From positions 1 through 43,929 of the IMG/VR virus record IMGVR_UViG_3300032236_000806: 43,929 nucleotides of DNA; one strand, given 5' to 3'. This DNA is from a virus. This document shows, one piece after another, positions 31,083 through 38,583 of the stretch. A model generated the notes under the pieces. That model saw only the letters and a list, made by a program, of their open reading frames with translations, did not search any database and was not told the DNA's origin. The stretch's first letter is position 1. Each line of letters begins with the position of its first letter. A program made the translations under genes and the position numbers.

Positions 31083-31658
31083 ATGGCGGACATGTACGAC
31101 ATGAAGACAATCCTTGCAGAGCACTTCGTTCGGAGCTTTACCCGACGATCATCCACGGGCGATTTTGGCTGCCGGGAATGGCGCGGTCTGCGTTCGGTGG
31201 AGGGCTACGGGATCGTACGTATCAACGGGCTGTCGCACGTCGCCCACCGTGTCGCATGGATCATTCATCACCAGCGCCCGATTCCCGCCGACTTGGTCAT
31301 TGATCACCTGTGCTGCAACAAGGGTTGCGTGAACCCGAAACATTTGGAAGCGGTCACGGCCAGCACCAACATGGCCCGTATTAAGAACCCGCCGGCCAAC
31401 TGGGTGTCAACCGGTGAAGGCACCCGGCGGCGGTATCAGACCCAAGCCGAACGGACACGCCTTGAACGTGAAGCTCGGCGGCAGCAATCAGAGCAGCTAC
31501 CAAATAGGCCAGTGGGGGCGAACATGCGTATGCGGAACGGCAAGTATCAAGTTCGGTGGCGGCAGATCCGCGATGGACAATCGTGTGAGCGGTCTCGGAC
31601 TTTCGCATCTAAAGAAGATGCTCAACTGTTCATCGCTTCGTTGTGGCAGTTGACATGA
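31083..31658 (+). CDS. HNH endonuclease with C-terminal AP2-like domain
   Basis: A 191-residue protein. The HNH core reads VIDHLCCNKGCVNPKHLEAV (D74, H75, C77, C78, C82, N84, H87), with the preceding GYGIVRINGLSHVAHRVAW typical of this class. Residues about 146-191 (MRNGKYQVRWRQIRDGQ, FASKEDAQLFIASL) resemble an AP2-like DNA-binding module, also found at the integrase N-terminus. It is coupled to the integrase by ATGA. It could be a homing-type nuclease or a recombination helper. Lacks a ribosome site, consistent with leaderless translation. Confidence 0.8.
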   Translation: MADMYDMKTILAEHFVRSFTRRSSTGDFGCREWRGLRSVEGYGIVRINGLSHVAHRVAWIIHHQRPIPADLVIDHLCCNKGCVNPKHLEAVTASTNMARIKNPPANWVSTGEGTRRRYQTQAERTRLEREARRQQSEQLPNRPVGANMRMRNGKYQVRWRQIRDGQSCERSRTFASKEDAQLFIASLWQLT

Positions 31659-32767
31659 GTAACCGCATTCGCACCCGGGCTGACGGCACGTCATATACCC
31701 AAGTTAGGTTCCGGGTTCGTGGTAAGGAGACTTCGGTGTCCTTCGATGACCACGCTGAAGCGTTGGGATTTGACAAACTAATCCGCAAAGTCGGTGCCAT
31801 CAAGGCGTTGGAGATCACTCGGATTGTGGTGGCCCAGGAGCAGGGCATCACGGTGGGTCAGTGGCTCACTCACTACATCGATCATTTGACCGGTGTGGGT
31901 GCGGAATCGATCACGAATTATCGGCGCTATGTGGAGAAGGATTTCACTTCCCTGGTGCCTATGCCGCTGGTTGCTCTGACACCGGACGATGTGGCGGCGT
32001 GGCAGCAGGCGCTACGGAACTTAGATGGCAGCGTCCCATCGGGCAAGACAGTCGCCAATAAGCGTGGCTTCTTGGCGGGAGCGTTGGCCGGTGCGGTGGA
32101 GCGCGGGCATCTCAAGTCGAATCCGTGCGACAACATTCGGCTGCCGCGGTGGGACCGGGCCGAAATGGTGTTCCTTGAGCCCGACGAGTACCAGTTGTTG
32201 CGTGGTGAGATCCCGCTGTATTGGCGTCCGCTCACGGATTTCTTGGTGATGTCGGGCTGCCGTTGGGGTGAAGCGACGGCGTTGCGTCCGCACAATGTGG
32301 ATCGCAAGGCGGGGACGGTGCGGATCTCGCAGGCGTGGAAGAAGAAGGAAGGCGGCGGGTACGAGTTGGGTGTGCCGAAGACCCGGAAGTCGGTGCGGAC
32401 GATCAACCTGCCCGGGTGGGTGGTCGATCAATTGGATTTCTCCGGGGAGTTTCTGTTCACCAATTCGGGCCGGGGCCGACACCATGCGGGCGGGGTGGTG
32501 CGGAATGGGTCGTTCGCCCCGAATGTGTGGCATCCCGCGATCGACAGAGCGCAGGCGAAGGGGCTGATGAAACAGCCCCGGGTTCACGATCTACGCCACA
32601 CCTGCGCCAGTTGGATGATCAATGCGGGCCGGCCGATCACCGCCGTGCAGGAAATGCTCGGACATGAGTCGATTAAAACGACCGTGGATCTGTATCACCA
32701 CGCCAACCGGACGAGCGGCAAGGAGAACGCCGACGTGCTGGGTGGGTTAATCGATCCGTTGCAGTGA
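31655..32767 (+). CDS. int: tyrosine integrase
   Basis: A 370-residue site-specific recombinase. ATG 31655 is chosen because it overlaps the HNH stop by 4 nt. Domains: AP2-like arm-binding (about 1-45), SAM-like core-binding (about 60-145), catalytic (about 165-360). Catalytic residues: R203 (SGCRWGEA), lysine in GVPKTRKSVRT, H311 and R314 in HDLRHTCASW, H337 (LGHESIKTT), nucleophile Y347 (VDLYHH). It recombines attP with the host site. Its 3' end overlaps a leftward gene by 21 bp. Confidence 0.95.
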   Translation: MSNRIRTRADGTSYTQVRFRVRGKETSVSFDDHAEALGFDKLIRKVGAIKALEITRIVVAQEQGITVGQWLTHYIDHLTGVGAESITNYRRYVEKDFTSLVPMPLVALTPDDVAAWQQALRNLDGSVPSGKTVANKRGFLAGALAGAVERGHLKSNPCDNIRLPRWDRAEMVFLEPDEYQLLRGEIPLYWRPLTDFLVMSGCRWGEATALRPHNVDRKAGTVRISQAWKKKEGGGYELGVPKTRKSVRTINLPGWVVDQLDFSGEFLFTNSGRGRHHAGGVVRNGSFAPNVWHPAIDRAQAKGLMKQPRVHDLRHTCASWMINAGRPITAVQEMLGHESIKTTVDLYHHANRTSGKENADVLGGLIDPLQ

Positions 32768-33529
32768 CCGCGACGGCTCGGACATGCGGTGGCGTTTCCT
32801 GCGCCACGACAATCCACTGATGCCGATCTTGCCGCCGGTCATAATGCCGAATAGCAGAGCTGACGACACAATCAGCGATGGAGTGGCACCGTATCCTTGG
32901 GCGGCTGCTATCGCAATCACCGATAAGCCCATGCCGGCCAGACACGAACCCAAATAGATGATGACCGGGCCGCGATCACCGCGACGTTTATCGGCCAGCA
33001 GCTTGACCAGTTGGTGCGCGATGATGGCAAGCAGGTAGGTCAAGACGCACGCGATGGTTGTCCACAAGATTCTGATGCCTGTGTTTAATCCGGTGACTGC
33101 TGGATCAAGCAGCCACGGATTCTGCCACGCACCGGAGCCGATGTAGGCGGCGACGATCACGCCCAGGCCGACGATCGTTGGGATGACGATCAGCCGGATG
33201 GATCGGATTGGGGGAGCGCCGTGCTGTTGTCGACGTTTCATCGTGATGGCGAAGAACGCCAACCCGGCGAACGTGAAGAAGTCGGCGGCGATGTAGGAGT
33301 GACTCCACCACCCGATGTGTTGGCGCCCAAAGAACATTGGTGTCACGCATACCGCTCCGGCTGTCAGCAAGATGACGCCGATGCTGGTGGGTGATTCCCA
33401 CCAACCCCAAGCGTGTCGGCGTTGCCACATCGACCACAACCCCAAGGTTGCTAGAACGACGGCAAATAGGCAGCCGATCAGCGTGTTATCGCCGCCGGTC
33501 AAAATCTCGGGGGGGGGCTCGGGCGTCAT
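32747..33529 (-). CDS. seven-helix membrane protein (MAB_1171c-like)
   Basis: A 260-residue protein with about seven transmembrane segments (for example GCLFAVVLATLGLWSMW, LTAGAVCVTPMFFG, DFFTFAGLAFFAI, VIPTIVGLGVIVAAYIG, TIACVLTYLLAIIA, YLGSCLAGMGLSVIAI, LIVSSALLFGIM) and a basic C-terminus (SWRRKRHRM). Helix layout and pairing with an XRE regulator resemble the MAB_1171c family of actinobacterial membrane proteins. Leftward, downstream of the repressor, so expressed in the lysogen; superinfection exclusion is the likely use. Nine G (C on the coding strand) lie at its start. Ribosome site GAAAGGA. Confidence 0.75.
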   Translation of the reverse strand: MTPEPPPEILTGGDNTLIGCLFAVVLATLGLWSMWQRRHAWGWWESPTSIGVILLTAGAVCVTPMFFGRQHIGWWSHSYIAADFFTFAGLAFFAITMKRRQQHGAPPIRSIRLIVIPTIVGLGVIVAAYIGSGAWQNPWLLDPAVTGLNTGIRILWTTIACVLTYLLAIIAHQLVKLLADKRRGDRGPVIIYLGSCLAGMGLSVIAIAAAQGYGATPSLIVSSALLFGIMTGGKIGISGLSWRRKRHRMSEPSRSLQRID

Positions 33530-33566
33530 TGCGTCTGTAATCCTTTCAGGGACTGGGAAAGGCTGA

Positions 33567-33950
33567 TTACAGGTCAGGAGTGGGTGGTGTGCGCTTCTTC
33601 CAACGCCGCTGGTCTACGGCGACCCTTTTTGGGTCGTTGACCGCATTACCAGCTAACCGAACTTCCGCCCACAGGTCGTCGTCAGAAATTTCCGACAAAC
33701 CCATGCCCTTGCCGACTTCCACTGCGGAGAAAGCATCGGACATTTCTAGGTAGCCGGCAGCGATCAACGCTTCGACGGCGGGCCGGCCGTAACCGCGAGC
33801 GAATGCAATCACTGTTTTGACGCGGGGCTGTTCACCGGCTCTCCACCGGGAGATCGCTGACGCATCTACTCCGATGCTTTGGGCGATCTCTCGGTTCTGT
33901 TGATCCCCGGCGATGCGGGTGACGTATTCCCAGAACGATTCGGTGGGCAT
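33567..33950 (-). CDS. XRE-family repressor (probable immunity repressor)
   Basis: A 127-residue protein starting at ATG 33950; an upstream in-frame extension exists but adds non-conserved sequence. HTH at about residues 18-42 (NREIAQSIGVDASAISRWRAG), followed by VIAFARGYGRPAVEALIAAGYL, a motif typical of actinobacterial XRE regulators. A C-terminal acidic helix (EISDDDLWAEVRLAG) and basic tail follow. Divergent from the excisionase-like gene and co-directional with the membrane protein, it is the best immunity-repressor candidate. No SD is visible, so translation may be leaderless. Confidence 0.85.
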   Translation of the reverse strand: MPTESFWEYVTRIAGDQQNREIAQSIGVDASAISRWRAGEQPRVKTVIAFARGYGRPAVEALIAAGYLEMSDAFSAVEVGKGMGLSEISDDDLWAEVRLAGNAVNDPKRVAVDQRRWKKRTPPTPDL

Positions 33951-34111
33951 GGTGCAAACACTGTGACATGCGGTGAACGCATCTGCTAGCAGTTTCCGCA
34001 TGCCAATTTTGTAAAACCGCTGGTAGTGCAGAAATACAGCCATGTCATTCAGGGCTGTTACCAAATTGTTATGTTTCGGTTCTTGTGTTTACCGCACGCA
34101 AAAGTATTGTC
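33951..34111. promoter_or_regulatory. divergent control region of the genetic switch
   Basis: The 161 bases between repressor and excisionase-like genes are AT-richer than surroundings and must hold leftward and rightward promoters and operators. Candidates: minus-strand TACAAAAT near 34004-34011; plus-strand TTGTGT (34083) with TATTGT (34105). ACCGC-type elements recur (e.g. AAACCGC near 34015, TTTACCGC near 34088). No operator can be fixed by eye. Confidence 0.45.
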
Positions 34112-34393
34112 ATGCCCATGCCACAGCCAGCCACCAGCGTATCGGTGACGTTCTCGCTGGAAGAAGCCGCCACCATTTTGTGCGGTGCCGCCGGCCCTTC
34201 GGAGCAACGGTGGGTGCTTGAGCGGCTACGCGGCAACCGCTATCCCACCCTTCCCGGGTATCGGGTCCAGAAGCGGTGGCGCATGACCCAGGCCGACATC
34301 GACGCATCCATCGAACTGCTGCGCCCGAACGTGGTTCGTATCCCGACGCTCACTTCATTGACGACACGCTCACAAAGACGACTGGCCGTCTGA
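34112..34393 (+). CDS. excisionase/MerR-like HTH protein
   Basis: About 93 residues (starts GTG 34085, ATG 34112 and ATG 34118 are all possible; no ribosome site is convincing). It has the winged-helix pattern FSLEEAATILCGAAG, RWVLERLRGNRYPTLPGYRVQKRWRMTQADIDASIELL, shared by phage excisionases and MerR-type small HTH proteins. First rightward gene of the early region and divergent from the repressor, it is a Cro- or Xis-like switch protein. Next gene overlaps by 3 nt (TGATG). Confidence 0.8.
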   Translation: MPMPQPATSVSVTFSLEEAATILCGAAGPSEQRWVLERLRGNRYPTLPGYRVQKRWRMTQADIDASIELLRPNVVRIPTLTSLTTRSQRRLAV

Positions 34394-34575
34394 TGCCGGA
34401 AACGAAGTCGTGGATCACCGTGCTAGCAGAAGTGGATCGGCTGACCGCGCAGCGCGACGAACTGCTGGCGAAACTGTTGGACGCCGAAACCGAACTGCGA
34501 AAGTTCCGCAACGACTTGGCTGCGGCCAGGGCCGAACGTGACAACGCTCGCGCCAAGGTGGTGTCGCTGCGATGA
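34393..34575 (+). CDS. small coiled-coil protein
   Basis: A 60-residue protein from ATG 34393, almost entirely a heptad-repeat helix (VLAEVDRLTAQRDELLAKLL and on through RNDLAAARAERDNARAKV). No family recognised. It overlaps both neighbours (3-4 nt), first of the densely packed early operon. Coiled-coil helpers of this type may assist replication or regulation; no more can be said. Confidence 0.65.
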   Translation: MPETKSWITVLAEVDRLTAQRDELLAKLLDAETELRKFRNDLAAARAERDNARAKVVSLR

Positions 34576-34901
34576 CGGTTGTTGCGGTGTTCGCGGTGGC
34601 GTTAGCGGTGGGCGGTTGGATTGGTGTCCGCTACAGCGAAGCGCGTCGACCCGTCGACATCGATGCTAACTGGTTGGCCCGCGTTGAAGCTGACCGCGAT
34701 GTGTGGGAACCCGACGAACTGTGGGCAGCCGAACACCACAAACTCACCGACCCCGCAACTCCCTTTGCGGGTGTGTCGGTGACGCCCACCGCCGCTGATG
34801 CCAGCGCAACTGCCGGCGGCGGTGGGCACCTACTTCGCGACGAACTGATCGAAGAGTTGGTCTCGGAGTACCGCACCAAATTGTACGAGTGGTTCCGCTA
34901 A
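34572..34901 (+). CDS. membrane-anchored hypothetical protein
   Basis: A 109-residue protein whose N-terminal 20 residues (TVVAVFAVALAVGGWIGV) are a transmembrane segment or signal anchor. A linker rich in Ala, Thr and Gly (VSVTPTAADASATAGGGG) leads to a short charged C-terminal helix (RDELIEELVSEYRTKLYEWF). It has no named family. A hairpin lies right after its stop. Confidence 0.65.
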   Translation: MTVVAVFAVALAVGGWIGVRYSEARRPVDIDANWLARVEADRDVWEPDELWAAEHHKLTDPATPFAGVSVTPTAADASATAGGGGHLLRDELIEELVSEYRTKLYEWFR

Positions 34902-34908
34902 CAAAAAT

Positions 34909-34938
34909 GGCCCCGGACTGTTTACGCAGACCGGGGCC
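34909..34938 (+). promoter_or_regulatory. hairpin upstream of secreted-protein gene
   Basis: GGCCCCGG (34909-34916) pairs with CCGGGGCC (34931-34938); CTG/CAG extend the stem past one mismatch, loop TTTACG. It lies between two early genes and 8 bases before AAAGGAAGG. No T tract; may be an attenuator or mRNA stabiliser. Confidence 0.55.
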
Positions 34939-34961
34939 GAACAAAGGAAGGCTAAGTTCCA

Positions 34962-35321
34962 ATGTCCGAACCCACTATATCTAACGTCCGCCGAAGTACG
35001 GTGCGTGCCTTTTCTCTGGGCATCATCTGCGGCGGATTTATCACGGCCGGCACGATCGCCGCGATCCCGGCGAAAGCCACACCCGATGCGGCGCTCGCCA
35101 ACATCGCCGTCATCGAAGAGCCGTACGTCTGCACCGCACTGGAAATCAAACCGACCGTGTCCAACTTGATGACCGTGCTGGCGACGGTGTCGGCACGGCA
35201 ACACACCACCGCATATGACACCGGCACGGTGGTCACGATGGCCGTCTACGACGGCTGCGACCAATTCGTGCCGGTGCTGCAACGGTTCGTCGCGATCTAT
35301 GCGCCAGGACAACCGGCATGA
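34962..35321 (+). CDS. secreted protein, DUF732-like
   Basis: A 119-residue protein with a signal peptide: basic n-region, hydrophobic GIICGGFITAGTIAAIPAKA and a cleavage-like AKA-T at about residue 39. The mature part has two cysteines (YVCTALEIKP; YDGCDQFVPVLQRFV) in the spacing and context of the mycobacterial DUF732 family, small secreted proteins with one disulfide. Early expression of a secreted host-type protein by a phage is unusual. Start ATG 34962 follows AAAGGAAGG. Coupled to the next gene by ATGA. Confidence 0.65.
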   Translation: MSEPTISNVRRSTVRAFSLGIICGGFITAGTIAAIPAKATPDAALANIAVIEEPYVCTALEIKPTVSNLMTVLATVSARQHTTAYDTGTVVTMAVYDGCDQFVPVLQRFVAIYAPGQPA

Positions 35322-35635
35322 AGGTTCCCGATTTCGTTCACTGGATGAAACAGCACGAAGACCTGCCGTTGCTGACACGCAAACCGGCACCGATGGACGA
35401 CTCCGATGTGGAATTCCACGGCGACGTTCAGTACATGCGTCTGCTGCTGGACGACATTTGGCAAAACGCGTACTACTCGGGCCGCAAGGTCACCGTCCCG
35501 GCGGTTTTCTTCGATTACATGGCGACGATGTCGGCGGCGATGAACGCACTGACGAAAGCCATCACCGTCAGCAACGCGGCATTCGATCTGTTCCTGATCG
35601 ATTGGCGGCAGTCACTCAAGGCGGTGACCGAATGA
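35318..35635 (+). CDS. hypothetical early protein
   Basis: A 105-residue soluble protein with predicted helices. Motifs visible: KVPDFVHWMKQHEDLPLL at the start and FFDYMATMSAAMNALTKAI near the C-terminus. No zinc or catalytic pattern. I do not recognise the family. ATGA overlap before and after place it in the early operon. Confidence 0.65.
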   Translation: MKVPDFVHWMKQHEDLPLLTRKPAPMDDSDVEFHGDVQYMRLLLDDIWQNAYYSGRKVTVPAVFFDYMATMSAAMNALTKAITVSNAAFDLFLIDWRQSLKAVTE

Positions 35636-36060
35636 CCCTGCTGCCGCTGCACCGCAAAGCGATCGACACAGCCGAAGTGCAATATCGCCAGTTGGATTCC
35701 GAACGTTACAAGCTGCACTGCGAAGTCCATCGGTTGACTCGGGCCGGGGTGTCCGCGATGGCGATCGCCACCCTGCTCGGCATTTCCGACCGCCAGGTGC
35801 AACGCATCCGCGGCGCCCAAGAGCCACCACAAAAGTTTTACGAGTTCGACACATCGGATCAGCGTGCCCGCGAATTGGAACGCACCGCCCACGCCGTCAT
35901 CGACTTGGCGTGCCGACTCAAAGACGAAGACCCGCAACTGGTGTTCAAAGCCCTTGAACTGATGGACGACGACGCCCTACGCGAACTGCTGATGGTGGCG
36001 TTGGCCGGCATCCCGATCCACCTGACCGCAGAGCAACTGTTCGGGTGGTGCCAGCAATGA
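35632..36060 (+). CDS. helix-turn-helix DNA-binding protein
   Basis: A 142-residue protein. A clear HTH is seen at about residues 38-60 (RAGVSAMAIATLLGISDRQVQRIRG), of the resolvase/sigma-like type that recognises DNA through a GISDRQVQRI helix. The rest is helical and acidic (LERTAHAVIDLACRLKDED). Probably an early transcription regulator or replication factor. ATGA at both ends. Confidence 0.75.
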   Translation: MTLLPLHRKAIDTAEVQYRQLDSERYKLHCEVHRLTRAGVSAMAIATLLGISDRQVQRIRGAQEPPQKFYEFDTSDQRARELERTAHAVIDLACRLKDEDPQLVFKALELMDDDALRELLMVALAGIPIHLTAEQLFGWCQQ

Positions 36061-36278
36061 ACCGCATCCGCATCGGATTAGTCGCCACATTCATCGTGGG
36101 CTGCTTGTACGCAGCGTTTGGGGTGTTCGAATCGCTCACAAAGTTTGGTGTCGGGTTGATCGTGGCAAGTGTCGCCGCGATCGTCCACGGATTCATCGAC
36201 TACCGCGAATCCGACCACGACTACCGCATCACCCAGCAGCGCGAACAGGTGTGGGCTCGCAGGGACGGCCAACGATGA
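36057..36278 (+). CDS. small two-helix membrane protein
   Basis: A 73-residue protein with hydrophobic segments at about 5-23 (IGLVATFIVGCLYAAFGVF) and 29-46 (FGVGLIVASVAAIVHGF), and a charged cytoplasmic tail (REQVWARRDGQR). No signal for cleavage. A membrane role in exclusion or host modification is possible. Coupled by ATGA to the HTH gene before and the next gene after. Confidence 0.65.
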   Translation: MNRIRIGLVATFIVGCLYAAFGVFESLTKFGVGLIVASVAAIVHGFIDYRESDHDYRITQQREQVWARRDGQR

Positions 36279-36457
36279 GCGGATCATTCGATGACCGTGC
36301 CGCCCTGGTGCTGGCACCCAGCGACTACGACTTCGTAGTGGTGGGTTCCCACATCGAAGGACAGTCCAAGGTATACCGCAACCCCAACATCCACCCGGAT
36401 CTGGTGTGCGCTTCCCTGCGAAGAATCGCCGACTCATTTGACGCGGTCAACAAATGA
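36275..36457 (+). CDS. hypothetical small protein
   Basis: A 60-residue protein starting at ATG 36275 in overlap with the previous stop. It contains DYDFVVVGSHIEGQSKVY and ASLRRIADSFDAV, suggesting an alpha/beta fold. No family recognised. Four-nt overlap with the next gene. Confidence 0.6.
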   Translation: MSGSFDDRAALVLAPSDYDFVVVGSHIEGQSKVYRNPNIHPDLVCASLRRIADSFDAVNK

Positions 36458-37248
36458 CACTGTGTTCGCAATGCACCCGCCAAGCAAGCCGCCGCGGCTT
36501 GTGCCACACCCACTACGAAAACCGGCGACGCCGCGAACTCGCCTACGGGCGCTGGCGATCCACCATGATCGACGCCGAACCGACCCGCCAACACGTCAAA
36601 GCGTTGATGGCAGCCGGGATGGGATCGCGGCGGATCTCGGAACTGTCCGGGGTGCAACGCGGAACCATGCAGTGGTTGATCACCGGGCGCACCGAACGCG
36701 GCTACGGACCCGCTAAACGCATCCGCGACACCAACGCGGCAGCCATCCTGGCGATCCCGGTACCGGACGTTCCGCACCATCTGGTGGCCGGCGGAACCAG
36801 AATCCGCGCGTTGGGCACCACTCGACGGCTGCAAGCCCTAGTCGCTATCGGCTACACCCAGGTGTATCTGTCGGATCGGATCGGCTGGACAGCAAGCAAC
36901 GCCACACGGTTGTTCACCGGGCGGGCCACCTACGTGACCGCATCTGCGGCACGCCGCGTCGAAACGGTGTTCAACGAATTGCAGTTGATCCCCGGGCCTA
37001 GCGACAGGTCTCGGCTACGCGCCAAGCAACTCGGCTGGGTGCCACCGCTGGCGTGGGACGAAGACACCATCGACCAGGCCGATGCGGAACCGGATCTCGG
37101 TGAGCCCAACAAAGTGACGTTCGCCGACAGGTATCAGGAACTGCGGGACTTGGGGTATCCGCACGAACGGATCGCCGACAAGCTCGGCATTCAACTTGAA
37201 TCGTTGGATCGGCAGTTGATGCGGCATGGCGTGAAGGTGGCGTCGTGA
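36454..37248 (+). CDS. zinc finger protein with three HTH-like repeats
   Basis: A 264-residue protein. N-terminal zinc knuckle: C4, C7, C17, H20 (LCSQCTRQASRRGLCHTHY). Three HTH-like modules of similar layout follow: about 46-78 (GMGSRRISELSGVQRGTM), 124-157 (GYTQVYLSDRIGWTASNA) and 224-259 (GYPHERIADKLGIQLESLD). Each has G-a/y start, conserved I/L-S and a recognition helix. Such repeated HTH architecture is found in actinophage early regulators. It may bind repeated DNA sites, possibly the origin. Coupled to neighbours by ATGA. Confidence 0.75.
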   Translation: MTLCSQCTRQASRRGLCHTHYENRRRRELAYGRWRSTMIDAEPTRQHVKALMAAGMGSRRISELSGVQRGTMQWLITGRTERGYGPAKRIRDTNAAAILAIPVPDVPHHLVAGGTRIRALGTTRRLQALVAIGYTQVYLSDRIGWTASNATRLFTGRATYVTASAARRVETVFNELQLIPGPSDRSRLRAKQLGWVPPLAWDEDTIDQADAEPDLGEPNKVTFADRYQELRDLGYPHERIADKLGIQLESLDRQLMRHGVKVAS

Positions 37249-37394
37249 TGTGCGAATGCGGCCACATGATCGAAGAACACAGCCACGGGATTGGCCGGTG
37301 CTTCGGCAAAAGCCGCGACCCGCAATACGGCGTTTTTAAATGCCTATGCCCACAAGCCATACCGGAAGGAATCAGCAGTGAATCGAATGAATGA
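37248..37394 (+). CDS. 48-residue cysteine-rich (zinc-binding) protein
   Basis: A short gene from ATG 37248, overlapping the preceding TGA by one base (TGATG). MCECGHMIEEHSHGIGRC continues to VFKCLCPQA. Cysteines C2, C4, C18, C32, C34 with several His fit a zinc knuckle. It overlaps the next gene by 17 bp. No family recognised. Confidence 0.6.
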   Translation: MCECGHMIEEHSHGIGRCFGKSRDPQYGVFKCLCPQAIPEGISSESNE

Positions 37395-37593
37395 CACCCG
37401 ACTCATCCAGATGGCGGGACTGCTGTCCGACGCCCAAAACCTGGGGTTGGAGTTGGTTCGCGAAACCAGCTACCTGCCCGAACTGCATCGCGAACTGATC
37501 AGCGTCGTCGGCCACATCGTCGCCGCCCACATCGGCACCAAAGATGTCACCGCCACCGCACTACTCACCGGGCCGCTGGAGCAGCACGCATGA
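37378..37593 (+). CDS. hypothetical early protein
   Basis: A 71-residue protein starting at GTG 37378, seven bases after GGAAGGA; ATG 37387 also in frame. Wholly helical by composition (LIQMAGLLSDAQNLGLELV; HRELISVVGHIVAAHIGT). No family recognised. ATGA overlap with the next gene. Confidence 0.62.
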   Translation: MNRMNDTRLIQMAGLLSDAQNLGLELVRETSYLPELHRELISVVGHIVAAHIGTKDVTATALLTGPLEQHA

Positions 37594-37844
37594 ACCGGTG
37601 GGAAGAAGACATCAAAGCCGGGGCCATCGGCGAACAAGCCGGCACCACGACGAGCAAGGAAGACATTTCGCTGGCGTTTCTGCGACTGCGAATGAGTCAC
37701 ATCGCCGATTTGTGCCACTTCATTGCCGCCCAGCACACCACCGGAACCGAACGCGACATCTCAATTCGGCTGGCCTTGCAGTACCTACGCCAAGACCTAG
37801 GCCGATCCGATGTGCATCTGGCACGGCTGGAAAGGAAACACTGA
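37590..37844 (+). CDS. hypothetical early protein
   Basis: An 84-residue helical protein with one Cys (MSHIADLCHFIAAQ) and a charged C-terminus (YLRQDLGRSDVHLARL). No family recognised. It overlaps both neighbours within the early operon and has no membrane segment. Confidence 0.62.
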   Translation: MNRWEEDIKAGAIGEQAGTTTSKEDISLAFLRLRMSHIADLCHFIAAQHTTGTERDISIRLALQYLRQDLGRSDVHLARLERKH

Positions 37845-38230
37845 TGGCAATCGACCTGAGTTCCTACAACACCGTCGCGGAACGGATCGCGGAGTTCGCC
37901 GCGAAATACCCGGACGGGTCGTTGCAATGCGAGTGGCAGATGCTGCTGGTTCCCACACTGGTGAAGAACCCCGACAACACCTACACGCCCCAAGACCGCC
38001 CGGTCATTGTGGCGAAAGCATTCGCCTACCGGACACCGGATGATCCCCGCCCGGGTATCGGTCACGCCCAGGAGCCGATGCCGGGGAAAACCCCGTACAC
38101 GCGGGACTCGGAAATTCAGAACGCGGAAACGTCGGCGTGGGGCCGCGCCATCGTGGCGGTGCTGGCCGCTGACACTCGCAAGGGTGTGGCGTCTCGAGAT
38201 GAAGTGCAGTCACGCCGCGGTGACAACTGA
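37844..38230 (+). CDS. putative ssDNA-binding/ERF-like early protein
   Basis: A 128-residue protein starting at ATG 37844. The closing segment SEIQNAETSAWGRAIVAVLA is a characteristic block of an actinophage family that resembles the core of ERF/RecT-type ssDNA annealing proteins or SSB-like proteins. The first half, YNTVAERIAEFAAKYPDGSL, and the internal KAFAYRTPDDPRPGIGHA are also conserved-looking. Location in the DNA metabolism block, before HNH and PD-(D/E)XK-like genes, suits a recombination role. Assignment is tentative. Confidence 0.55.
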   Translation: MAIDLSSYNTVAERIAEFAAKYPDGSLQCEWQMLLVPTLVKNPDNTYTPQDRPVIVAKAFAYRTPDDPRPGIGHAQEPMPGKTPYTRDSEIQNAETSAWGRAIVAVLAADTRKGVASRDEVQSRRGDN

Positions 38231-38583
38231 TGCCGGAATACGAAGTGACCCTGTCGGGTGTGGCTGCTCGGTTGGCGCAGCTATCCCGCGAAATGGATTC
38301 GCTGACTCGGGCCTTGGGCCAGCTTGACCGGGAAGCCGTTGAGAAGCGCGAAACCTACGTGATGGCGTACGCGCGGGCGTTCCTGACCGCCGAAGGGTCA
38401 ATGGACATCCGGCGATACATCGCCACGGAACAAACCCATGTGGAGCGGTTAGCCGCTGAAGCCGCCGAATGTTCGGTGCGGGATAAGCGGGCACAGATCC
38501 GGGCCGTCGAAGGCTCAGTCGATGTCGGACGGTCGGTGGGCTCACTGGTGAAGTCGGAAATCGAACTTGAGAAGGTTCGGTGA
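38230..38583 (+). CDS. coiled-coil early protein
   Basis: A 117-residue protein with charged heptads (ARLAQLSREMDSLTRALGQL and onward) and a C-terminal helix (RAVEGSVDVGRSVGSLVKS). No Cys and no membrane segment. It follows the ERF-like gene and precedes an HNH gene, overlapping each by 1-4 nt, so it probably takes part in DNA metabolism. No family recognised. Confidence 0.6.
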   Translation: MPEYEVTLSGVAARLAQLSREMDSLTRALGQLDREAVEKRETYVMAYARAFLTAEGSMDIRRYIATEQTHVERLAAEAAECSVRDKRAQIRAVEGSVDVGRSVGSLVKSEIELEKVR

